DNA from: Branchiostoma belcheri
Taxonomy: Eukaryota; Chordata; Leptocardii; Amphioxiformes; Branchiostomatidae
Direction: 5' to 3'
DNA length: 64,000 nt
Assembly: GCF_001625305.1 (NCBI RefSeq)
Contig: NW_017803843.1
Span: 62,001-126,000 of the forward strand
Shown one piece after another: positions 24,301-33,799 of this stretch. The stretch's first letter is position 1; each line of letters starts with the position of its first letter. The translations under genes were made by a program, and so were the position numbers. The notes under the pieces were generated by a model, which worked only from the letters and a program-made list of their open reading frames with translations, was not told the DNA's origin and did not search any database.

Positions 24301-27300
24301 TGACCTACACTGACACTAGAAAAACAGGTGACTAACTCGAGAAAAGCTGGACGTCTTGGGGAATACTGTAGCTTAAGTTATAGCACAACTCACCGATAGG
24401 AGTGGAAGTTGGGGGAGCAGTAGTTGGACACGCGGGGTAACTCTCATCTTCTCCCTGTTGACAGTCGTCCGCCCCATCACACACCTTTTCTGGCACGAGA
24501 CAGCTTCCCTCCGGGCACGAGAAGTAGTTCTCCTGGCAGCTTGTTTCCCAGGTTAGGGCAAAGCCCTTCCCGGGAATGACCATTGGCGGCTGGAAGTGGA
24601 CCCTGAGACGTTCTTTCACAGTTACAATGATGTCTGAAGGTGTCCGTCTGCCGCAGAATGTGGAAATACCATTGGCCTTGTTGGGTTTATTTCTAGTGGG
24701 GCCCACCTCGCGAACCTGCGGATTGTAAGAGAGACGTGTCAGAGAAAAAAAAAAACTTGGTCTGCAAATTAGTAAATGGTGCAAAACAGGAGAGCCTCAC
24801 AGCTTTACTCATTCAGTAGAACGTCAATATTGTGGCATTCATCTCGGTATTATTTTGTAGTGGATTATTTCGTTGGTTAGTTGTTTGTTTGTTTGTTTGT
24901 TTGTATGTTGATTTGCTTGTTTGATGGGTATACATACCTTGACAGCAGTAAGGCAAGGCACGTCAAATATCCCCGTGAAGCTGGCCCGGAGCCGCTTGCC
25001 CGGGGCCGCCACGATGTTCCATGTACAGCTCAGGCCGGGCGGGAAAAACACGGGGTAGTTCACGGTGGTGATGTTACCGGGCCCGTCCGCCAGGACCTGT
25101 CCGCCACACGCTGGGTTTTGAAAAACACAAAATTGATAGACATGTCAAAGGGTCAACGTTAACTAGCAACTGTGGAATCACCACTTTCTCTTGACGGTAC
25201 ATGCATGGTTATGGAATATTAGATTTCTGTTTTCCTAGCCTTTTTGAAGCACTTTCAATATCATATTATGGTTTTTAATGAATTGTATGTGATTGTATGT
25301 ATATTACTTGTTTGTTTATTCATGCAGGGCCGCACTGCAAAGAAGTGTCAATCGCTGACCTGGACAACCCCGGGTAAAATGAAATGAATAAATAAATAAC
25401 TAGAAAGGTAACATTTGCATTTAGGAAATGCCTAATGTTTACCTTCACATGGTCTAGCCTAACAAACTACTGCTCTGTTTAGTGTTACCCAAACACATAT
25501 AATATATGGTGAGTAGCCTCTCCATCTCTGTCCTGCCACTTGCTACATAATGTAACCCAACACCACATGGTGTCTGCTTTATTTATTGACTTTATTTGTT
25601 TTTTCTTTTTCTTGTTTTTTTAAGAAGAAGAAGAAGAAACAGAGCAAAAACAGTACGTAACAAACTATAACTCTGAAGGTAACAAACAATAACTCGATGT
25701 AAAATGTTAAAATGATGTATAAAATAAAATAGTAAAATGATGAGCCCAGTACCGTTTTGTTGACCATAAACACAGTTGAGCTCGTCCGTCCAGTCCTGAC
25801 AGTGCTGCGTCATGTCACACCTGTTCTCCGGTCTCAAACACACACTCCCCACGTCACACAGCAGCATGTTGGGCTGCAGAACCACATGGGAAGTAAATGT
25901 GAAGGGACACCGCGACACAGGTCGTTATTTCAAACAAAAGTTAAAAAGTAAAAAAAGAAAACAAAGCTAAGATATTTTATACATACGTGAAATTCCTAGA
26001 ATTTTCAATGTCTTCATTTATGATGAAGACAAGGAAATTTCTTAACCCCTTTATTGTCATCATTTCATACTTGAAGCGTTTCAAATATTCCCAAAACGAG
26101 CTATGTGGGTCTCTTTATTTTTGGGTACCACCCATAAGTAGATAGAACCAGCCTACGTTACAAAACAAGTGAATGTCTTCAGTCTGTGACATCGCGCCTT
26201 TTCCTCACAGGTATCAGTATGCTATGGGTAGGATTGATTCAACTTACTATATTTGTACATTAAAAGAATGGCCAGAAAATTGACTTTAAAAATCCAGCAT
26301 GAATCATGAATTTGTATTGGATTATGTAACATCAGGACGATACAAAATGTAAATTGTCTGGTACGAGTAGTTTCCTTCCAAATTACGTTGAGACACCTCT
26401 ACGCCATAAGTGCCATTCAGGAAGTGAAGGCGCCATATACATGTATATTAAGCCTTACGAGTGTGTTTAAAAGCTAAAAACACAGCTGTCAGCCATGTTT
26501 GTTTAAATTCTAGTAGTTTGTGGTGGCACTACGAACTCAGTGTGCCTCGTGTGGGCTGTTTTAGCGCCAAAAATAGATGTCAGAAATGCGAGATGATTGG
26601 ACTAAGTAAACTACTATTAAATCACACTAATATTTTTTATATGAAATATTTCTGTTTTTGGTGCATAAATGTTACATGATGCCCCTTTACCGGACAGGTG
26701 CGCCAGGTGATCCTGAACCCCGTCTTGGTGATGGCTTGGTCTGATTTGAACTTCACAAACGCGTCGTTCCCGGTGAGGTTGACGGGAGGTGGGGCCTCCT
26801 CATCACACAGCGTCTTCACTAATGGAGCGTTCTCGTCTGGTCCATCATAAATCTAACCCCAAATTGTCACCTTCAATTAGTACAATTGCAATACACTATC
26901 ATAACGTAAATATATGTATTCTGAGCTTGAAATTGAAGTAGACTGGTTTACAGAACAGCATAACCGCCCTTTGCCCTTGAGAGATGGAAATGTAAAGGAT
27001 GGAATGACACATATTGTACAAACTCACCAGATGTAGCAAATTACTACTAGTAGAGCGGTACTTCTGCATAGATGTGTAACATTTACCATGTGATGACACA
27101 GAATACATGTATAAGGAATATACAAGGTATGTTAGATTCTCTAGTAATTCAGGATATGTAGCGTTACGTAATGCATTCCTAGCTGGCAACATGCATCTAG
27201 CTCTCACAAATATTACATCTTTGTAGCACTTACATGGCTATCTCTAACAGATTTACTCGGTATACAAACCTTGAGATAGTCATATTCACACTTCTTGTAA

Positions 27301-30300
27301 TGTTCTATGCTGAAGCGATCGTCGAAGACCAACCAGAGCTGTCTCCCTCGAGCGTCACTCTTCACGCGCCAGCTGTAGTTAACCACACAGAACACAATGT
27401 AGGAATCTACCACACAATCTGCAGCATTTGGTGCAACTTTCATTTTACCATTTCAAACATATTCTATTCTGTCTTGCTCCCTCCATCTTCTGTCCAAAAC
27501 ATGAGAATGCACCCGAAATAGCAAAATACAAGGCGTACACCGAACACGTCTAACGTTACAGCTACATTCATACATATTGAATCTTCAATCAAGTGTTTAG
27601 GATTTCTTTCATGGTGTAATACAGGTGAGAACTTGGCTTTGGGGTATGTTTAGCACAGTGTAGCAGTAGGATTTTCAAAACACTCCTTAGTTTCCTTCAA
27701 TGCACATACAATGCAAAATCTACCTGCATGTTCTCTTGGCAGGGTAATTTTGGGGGTAGTTGGGGCTGGAGAAGGTTCCGGTGTAGCCCTGCATCACCAA
27801 GGGACGGCCCGTGCCGCATGGGTCTGTCGGTTACCAAAACAAACAACACAATGGATGAATGAAACAAACAAAGAAACAAATAAGAAATCGGATATTTCAA
27901 CTTCTGGGAAGTATGCGAGCCCCGATTTCCTGTCGACCCCTGCTGGCTCCCCGCAAGATTCTCAGACATTTGACCTCATTTCTTCCTGCCTGTCAATCGT
28001 TTCCCCGCCCACGTGCTGTCAACCTACTACAGGACAAACAGATATACGAATCCACAGTTCAGCGACGCTACTATTGCACGAAAAAGCTATGCCAAAAGTT
28101 GATCAGCAATTTCGAAGCTACCACAACTACCCGTGCATGTACGTACACGTCACATAACAACGATTTGACTGAGTGGACCCAGTATCGTAATGGAGTTGCA
28201 AGAAGTATACACGAAACATTAATTTTCAGACCTAATTCCGCCTTTGGCGACACTTCTTTCCCATGTTCGCAAGCTCTGCAGTATTTTTGTAAGAATGCTG
28301 AAATCAATACCCCATTTCCTCAGTGTATACCTGCGGACACATCAACTATTGTGTGGTTGCGACTTGGGTGGCAAGTTTTTGACGTCACTATCAATTTTTT
28401 TAAAGAACTACTTGGCAACGGATAACAAAATTGACTTAAAGGTTCTACACGCTCAAAACCTAGCATTATAATGCAGTTAGGTGACGCCATTCCTCCATAT
28501 ATACTAAATACAACTACATCTAAATCCTTAGCAACGACTTGTCTGTAAGAATATCCATGTTAATGCAATCCTTTCAACACGAATGAGCAGATCCTACTGA
28601 TAGAGTTAAGGGATTCTGACTGTTAACATTGTGGACTTCAAACATTTGAAGCCCACAATGACACTTATTCTACACATAGGTACGCTGAATATTTTCTTGA
28701 AAACGCACAAATTTTCCTGTTAAAAAATTCTAATCCTTTCAAAACATATTTGAGAAAAATACAGCATCGTCATAGATAAGATATAGATATAGATAGAGAT
28801 AGCTGATCAGGTCTGTAAATACTGCACCTCGCGCAACAATGTCTGTCATGATGTTCACCAACCCAACTTTGAGTATCTTTGGCTTACATAAATACCTATC
28901 ACAAAATAGAAAAGGATGCATACATGCAGCGCTGTAAGTCGACGTGATCATGAGTGACATGTACAAACCTACAGTCTATAAGTACAGCGTAATCTATGCA
29001 GGGAAAATCGACGGAAAACTTAATGGCACCACATCCACCTTAAAGCAAAAAAAAAATGGCTCCTTCTCTCTAGTTTCTGGGAAACCTCGATCCGCGAAGA
29101 ATTTAGAGGTTTCTTGAATTAATTGGCACACCCAACGAAATCTGTGGGGTCGTGTGGCGTAGCGGCAGCGTTCTCGACTCGGAACCAGAGGACCCAGGTT
29201 CGAGTCCTGACATGCCACCGATCTTGTGCCCTTGGGAAAGGCACTTTACACGACTTTCCTCACTTCACTCAGGTGTAAATGAGTATTGTACTGTCCCTGT
29301 GTTGGTGGCGGCATTAATATAAGTTGAAAAAACTTGAGTGTGCCGTCACCACGTCTTGTGATTGCATGTTTCGGAATATAAAAAAAAACGAAATGGTCTG
29401 TCGTACTTACTCTCCAAGCAGAGGTGAGAGGGAGAGAACGTAGGATATTCCGACATGGCTAGCTAAGGGAGGCACATTTCCCTCTCTNNNNNNNNNNNNN
29501 NNNNNNNCAACGTTCTCTCCCTCTCACCTCTGCTTGGAGAGAGGGAAATGTGCCTCCCTTAGCTAGCCATGTCGGAATATCCTACGTTCTCTCCCTCTCA
29601 CCTCTGCTTGAGGGAGAGAAGTCGTACTTTCAACGGGCCTAGAAAGGAAATCACCGAGGGCGAGGGCTTGTTGTGACAAGCCCTAAATGTGGGTATACCC
29701 TGCAGCTGAGTAACCGTGTTGGTGGGCTTACTTACTTACTCCCAGCCTGCAGGGAGACCATTTTAGACTGCCAATGTGACCTTAAAGTCAATCTGCGGTT
29801 ACAGAACGTTAACCCCCTTTCCTGCCATTCTACCGCATTCAGGTATACCTACGAACACACAAGCAAGCAAACATGTAACCGAGGTGGAATTCACCGGGTT
29901 CTTTGAGGATGCTGCACGGGAGACTGACTACAGGGCTAGCAAGAACACACGCAGGACACAGGCATTGCCGTCACACACGCACGGGAGACGATGGGCTGGG
30001 ACAGTCTCTCTCTGTAACCTTCTCGCGAGCTGTCTCTCTCAGACTGTCTTCTAGACTGTTCTCCCAACCCACTGAACCCCAGCTTTTAGACCCTGTTCAT
30101 ACCAGACTTATATTTAGCGGTTTCAACCGGTTTTTCAAAAACCGGTTTTTTATTTAACCTGGTGTGAACGCAAATTAACCGGTTTTTTAGGGGTTTAAAT
30201 CCGATTTTGAAAAACCACCTCGGGAGGTGGTTTTTGAGGGGTTTTTGTGGGGTTTTTCCACCGAAAACCTGGTCTGAACGCTAAGGGTTTATTGAACCGG

Positions 30301-33300
30301 TTTTGCGTCATAATTCCGGGGTCACGGGGTCAGCATCCTGACCGTGTGCGACCTACAAGCTTTTTTGATCGCGTTGTTTTGACCAACTTGAGTTAGTTTC
30401 CACTGTTTTTCCATGGTTTCTCTTCATTTTGCGATGGAATCAGCATATGCAACCTGGTCGGCGGACGAGACGCTCCTGATACTTAGGTTTGGAGAGCAGG
30501 AGTCGCCGAATTCGAAAAAGCTGGGGGGGGGGGCGAGGGCTCTACCGAAACAAAAATGTTGGAGGAGGCTGATTTCTTGAAGATAAAGGATCAGTGCCGC
30601 AGTAAGGTAAAAAAAAAAAATAAGAAGACGGCATACAAGTAAGAAGGCAAAGGACAACAATCGGAAGAGCGGGAGGAAGGGTTATTCAAACTGCAGTCAT
30701 GGCCGATTACTAGTAATTGGATATTCACCGGACAGGATTTTTTAAAAAACCGGTTATCAAAAGTCTGGTATGAACGCTAAGGGTTTTAGCCGGGTTTTTG
30801 AAAAAACCGGTTGAAAACCGCTAAATGTAAGTCTGGTATGAACAGGGTCTTATTGTCAAATCCCAGACAAACCACAGATTGAACAACAGACAGTCGTCTG
30901 GCAAGGGTAACAATACAACATTTAACACCTATATGACATGTCCTTGATGTTCCTATCATCAAGGCCTCGAATTAGCATAACCAGATTATCACACTGGCCA
31001 CAAAAACTTCAAAGCCGATGGCCTCTTACAATATACATAAAAAGTGTCATTTTCAACCCCTTACACCCACCCCTATTTAAATGCGAGCCGTCCCGGCGAG
31101 CGTACAACGTTTTTGTTTTGTAAACAAGGAATAGAAATACCGCAAAAATACATAGAAATACATAATAAAACAGGATACAAGCAATACACATAGAAACTAT
31201 ATAGGATAAAGAGTTCACATATCAATAGAGTTCGCAGTTTGCTAGACTTTTACAACTTCCAAAGTTCGTCAGAGTTCAAATCCGTGGAAACGTCGCTTCA
31301 CGTCGACGTTCTCCGTCGTCAATTGGCCGTCGCAGCTCTCTTCTCGTCTCTAGAACTCATCTCTCGTCCCTCAGCTTCGTCTCTCAGCGCGCGTCAAGGC
31401 TGCTACCAGGTGGTGGTTCCAAGCTGTGCTCCTCCCCTCCTCCGTGTCGCTGCAAGGGGCACGAACGTCCGCCCGCAGTCGCCCCTCAGTTGCGGTAGCT
31501 CTCACCGGTCCTTAGTCGAAGGGTGTCCGGCGAAGATGGCGTCGCTTCAGGGGTTCCCGTTTGGGTTATGACTCGGACGGGCCGCTCTTCTGGGATCGGA
31601 TGGCGCGGCGGTAATTGACCTCTCCATCGCCAAGCTTCGATGTCCCACGTGGACCTGTGCAGGAATTGGGGAAGAGAACACACAAACACACACACCAAGC
31701 CTGACCACCATACTCACAAATAACTCTAACTTCAACGTACGGGAGAACCAACTCCCATAGAACTCTGACTCACACCCTATTCTCCAACAAACGTAAATAA
31801 AGCGACATCAATTCCGCCGACCCAGACGAACTCAACTGACCGTCCACATCTATCTACAAAAGCTCAGTAACTAATTTAAAACTAAACAGTGAACAAATAA
31901 ACTCTCATAAAAATAAAAGGCTATAATGCTTTCCTTACAAATCTCTGCAAACTAGGCCGACCGAGGCTCGCTCAATATACATCCTACCCTAGGAGCACGT
32001 GGATCTCGACTTCCCAGCTCAAACCACAGCATTCTGCATAGAGCTCCTCACAGCCTACTCTACTTGATTCGATGGAAACATTTCAATCCTCTTACACAAA
32101 TCAGTGCTCCAGGTGATAAACATTTGCTTTCAAAGACAACAGCCAAATACAACAAACAAAGACAACAAATTTGGACACAACGCTAACTAACTAATAAATA
32201 TTCAACCGGCCAAACTGCCAACCTTTTAGATGTTCAAAATCCTGGACATACTAACAACTCCTGACAGGGCACCCCTGTTCAAACTTGGGATACAAAACCT
32301 CAGACGTCCAGAAAAAGATAAAGATAAACCACTTCTAAACCAACTATCGAATACCGTTACTTAAACATCTGCATAAAAAACATGACAAGACTTCCAATCC
32401 CGGGCGACACAATCTCCTGAAGGACCGTAGCCCAACCCCCGAAGTCTGGGTTTCCCCGGAGATTACGTACCCATAGCAGATTTTCTTCCTACGTAAAACC
32501 TACATAATAAGAATCCTGACATCAAACCTAACAACCTCAACTAACTCTGAGCCAACAAAACTAAGCTTTGGGCGGTCTGACATTGTGCGCATGAAGTTCT
32601 CACACCCACCGCATTACACAGGCACACTCATTCGGCCGACTCCTCTGGTTCTGCAGTCCGGCTGGCCGCCCAGGTCTTCTCCCGGTCACGGCCCTGACGC
32701 CTCGTGGTCTTGGCTCTCCCGGCCCTGCAGTCCGCACCTCCATCATCAGACTCCCGCCTCTCCGGTGCGGCTCTCCAGCTTCGATCTCGCAGCGTTCTGG
32801 TCCCACAGTCGACCTGCCGAGGTCCGATTGTCTCTGGCGTCGGTCCTGCCCTCCCGTGCGCGGCTCCGGCCCTCCTGGTCCTAGCGTGGCTCTGCCCTGC
32901 AGCGTCCCCCTAGATGGTGGTTTAAACAGCATCCCATCCTCGTCGCCAAATGTAACCGAGGTGGAATTCACCGGGTTCTTTGAGGATGCTGCACGGGAGA
33001 CTGACTACAGGGCTAGCAAGAACACACGCAGGACACAGGCATTGCCGTCACACACGCACGGGAGACGATGGGCTGGGACAGTCTCTCTCTGTAACCTTCT
33101 CGCGAGCTGTCTCTCTCAGACTGTCTTCTAGACTGTTCTCCCAACCCACTGAACCCCAGCTTTTATTGTCAAATCCCAGACAAACCACAGATTGAACAAC
33201 AGACAGTCGTCTGGCAAGGGTAACAATACAACATTTAACACCTATATGACATGTCCTTGATGTTCCTATCATCAAAGCCTCGAATTAGCATAACCAGATT

Positions 33301-33676
33301 ATCACACTGGCCACAAAAACTTCAAAGCCGATGGCCTCTTACAATATACATAAAAAGTGTCATTTTCAACCCCTTACAAACACACACACACACAGACAGA
33401 CAAACACACCCAAAACAATACTTCCTTGCCAATAGATAATAATGGGTCACAATTATATCGGTTGGTATAGGTCTTGATCACTCGCCTGCTTGGAAATAGG
33501 AGGAACTTCGGTGACTGCCGCTGTCAATTTGTGAATTCTGCTTTCAACATGTGTTTTTCCCAACAAAAAAAATGTGTTACAAACTCACCTACTTGCTGTC
33601 CCAAGATACCTCCAAAAAATCCCAGACAGACAACAAGACGGAGGAAGAACAGAAACTTCGCGATCACAGCTCCCAT
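21304..33676 (-). CDS. CUB-LDLa-CUB-LDLa-stalk-LU protein with GPI tail, paralogue B
   Basis: Eleven exons on the minus strand: 33676-33589, 27823-27724, 27372-27270, 26852-26691, 25873-25753, 25110-24938, 24715-24394, 24176-23817, 23211-23102, 22735-22619, 21474-21304. The total is 1827 nt, 608 aa. Every intron phase equals that of paralogue A, and exons 2, 4, 7, 9, 10 and 11 have identical lengths. Domains: signal peptide 1-27, CUB1 about 30-151 (CEYDYLKIYDG), LDLa1 152-191, CUB2 about 192-310, LDLa2 about 311-345, a stalk of about 130 residues, LU about 478-566 (opens [10 protein letters not shown], closes LCCAEDLCN) and hydrophobic tail [18 protein letters not shown] for GPI anchoring. 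The stalk exon is 150 nt longer than in A and contains tandem LASNT repeats. Exon 8 could instead start 6 nt later (two nearby acceptors in frame). Intron 1 (5.8 kb) is swollen by a SINE, a foldback MITE and an LTR retrotransposon. Function unknown. Confidence 0.88.
21573..22455. repeat. Interspersed repeat bounded by ACCTCCATGAAA ends
   Basis: Starts near ctctccaagcagatagag, then ttacctccatgaaaaatggaggtattg. It includes a (GTAT)n/(GTCT)n microsatellite (21656-21732), a middle with repeated TTTGCATAAT and ATGCAAAT octamers (22115-22400), and ends atttcatggaggtatgag. The inverted match of the ends suggests a DNA-transposon derivative. It fills most of intron 10 of paralogue B. Confidence 0.65.
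22853..23026. mobile_element. Foldback MITE, TAGCCTCTACCAGGCTTC family
   Basis: The left end tatcctctacgaggcttcggaa and the right end ttccgatgcctggtggaggcta are inverted. Inside, agaggagaaattggcaaatt pairs with aatttctactcttc, and aatagacaaataac pairs with ttatctgtctattt. The same blocks recur at 38293-38571, and the terminal motif recurs at 60321-60659. Located in intron 9 of paralogue B. Confidence 0.82.
25400..25590. repeat. Interspersed repeat shared with 46015-46190
   Basis: Shared order of blocks: aactagaaa.gtaa, aatgtttaccttc.catggtctag, caaa.tactgctctgttta, and atgtaacccaaca.cac. Both copies are intronic (paralogue B intron 5; zinc-finger gene intron 7). Just upstream, 25340-25400 ends in (AATA)n after gaccctgg-like sequence, as in a retroposon tail. 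Family not recognised. Confidence 0.65.
29147..29390 (+). mobile_element. tRNA-derived SINE
   Basis: The head has an A-box-like gtggcgtagcggc and a B-box GGTTCGAGTCC (29197-29207), in tRNA spacing. A body follows with cttgggaaaggcacttta, a block common in animal SINEs, and it ends in an A-rich tail (29380-29390). The next element (29400) begins 10 bp later. Located in intron 1 of paralogue B, opposite in strand to the gene. Confidence 0.85.
29400..29628. mobile_element. Foldback MITE with 8-bp target duplication, gap at its centre
   Basis: The exact 8-bp direct repeat GTCGTACT (29400-29407 and 29621-29628) flanks an element starting TACTCTCCAAGCAGAGGTGA and ending in its inverse. The 20-base N gap (29488-29507) sits at the hairpin centre, and one arm segment appears twice on the right, so the central structure is probably misassembled. 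An 8-bp duplication and TA-type ends suggest a hAT-related non-autonomous element. Confidence 0.85.
30086..30852. mobile_element. Harbinger/PIF-like DNA transposon inside the left LTR
   Basis: The insert is 30089-30849. Its ends GACCCTGTTCATACCAGACT (left) and the inverse at the right continue as inverted repeats for about 55 bp, including the CCGGTTTTT..AAAACCGG motifs. The target TTA is duplicated (30086-30088 and 30850-30852). Removing the insert and one TTA restores an LTR of exactly 428 bp, equal to the other LTR. The 3-bp TTA/TAA duplication is characteristic of PIF/Harbinger. Confidence 0.88.
30434..30642 (+). pseudogene. Degenerate Myb/SANT-like protein of the Harbinger element
   Basis: From the ATG at 30434 the frame reads MESAYATWSADETLLILRF, an N-terminal helix typical of the Myb/SANT-like second protein of Harbinger elements. 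It is broken near the G-run at 30524-30532. Another frame then carries FLKIKDQCRSKVKK, matching the third-helix QCR.K.K pattern. The two halves in different frames show a frameshift, so the protein is dead or the G-run is misread. No DDE transposase is present in the 761-bp insert. Confidence 0.65.
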
Positions 33677-33720
33677 CTTGGCCGACGGGGAGAAGACTCT
33701 CTGGTGATTTCGTGGAAAAG

Positions 33721-33732
33721 GCGACGTTTTAT
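33721..33732 (-). promoter_or_regulatory. Core promoter of paralogue B, shared with A
   Basis: On the minus strand ATAAAACGTCGC (33732-33721), 45 bp upstream of the ATG at 33676, is identical to the sequence 41 bp upstream of the ATG in paralogue A. In B the preceding base makes it AATAAAA rather than TATAAAA. Confidence 0.65.
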
Positions 33733-33799
33733 TCTCACTTTTCACGGGACTAAACTTTCTCACGCAGACCTAATTTCCGTGTGTCCAATACAACTCCGG

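Larger units (their letters stand above)
29874..33378 (-). mobile_element. Non-autonomous LTR retrotransposon (Ty3/gypsy-like)
   Basis: Two 428-bp LTRs, TGTAACCG...CCTTACA as written, lie at 32951-33378 and at 29874-31065; the latter is split by a 761-bp insertion. They differ at very few positions (one seen: caaggcctcg against caaagcctcg). A 4-bp duplication AACA flanks the element (29870-29873 and 33379-33382). On the minus strand the base after the 5' LTR opens TTTGGCGACGAGGATGGG, the type of primer-binding stretch I know from animal Ty3/gypsy elements, and the purine tract AGGGGTGGG directly precedes the 3' LTR, which fixes the orientation. The 1885-bp interior (31066-32950) has no recognisable gag, protease, reverse transcriptase or integrase, so the element needs another's enzymes. 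It sits in intron 1 of paralogue B in sense orientation. Confidence 0.9.

Noticed and set aside
27859..28425. 188-codon plus-strand ORF in paralogue B intron 1
   Set aside because: Its first half is the interspersed repeat also seen at 2600-2730, and it lies inside a well-supported intron; no domain recognised.
31239..32971. Interior ORFs of the LTR retrotransposon as possible gag
   Set aside because: They are Arg/Gly/Pro/Ser-rich with no zinc knuckle, capsid or pol motif; one starts within the LTR itself.
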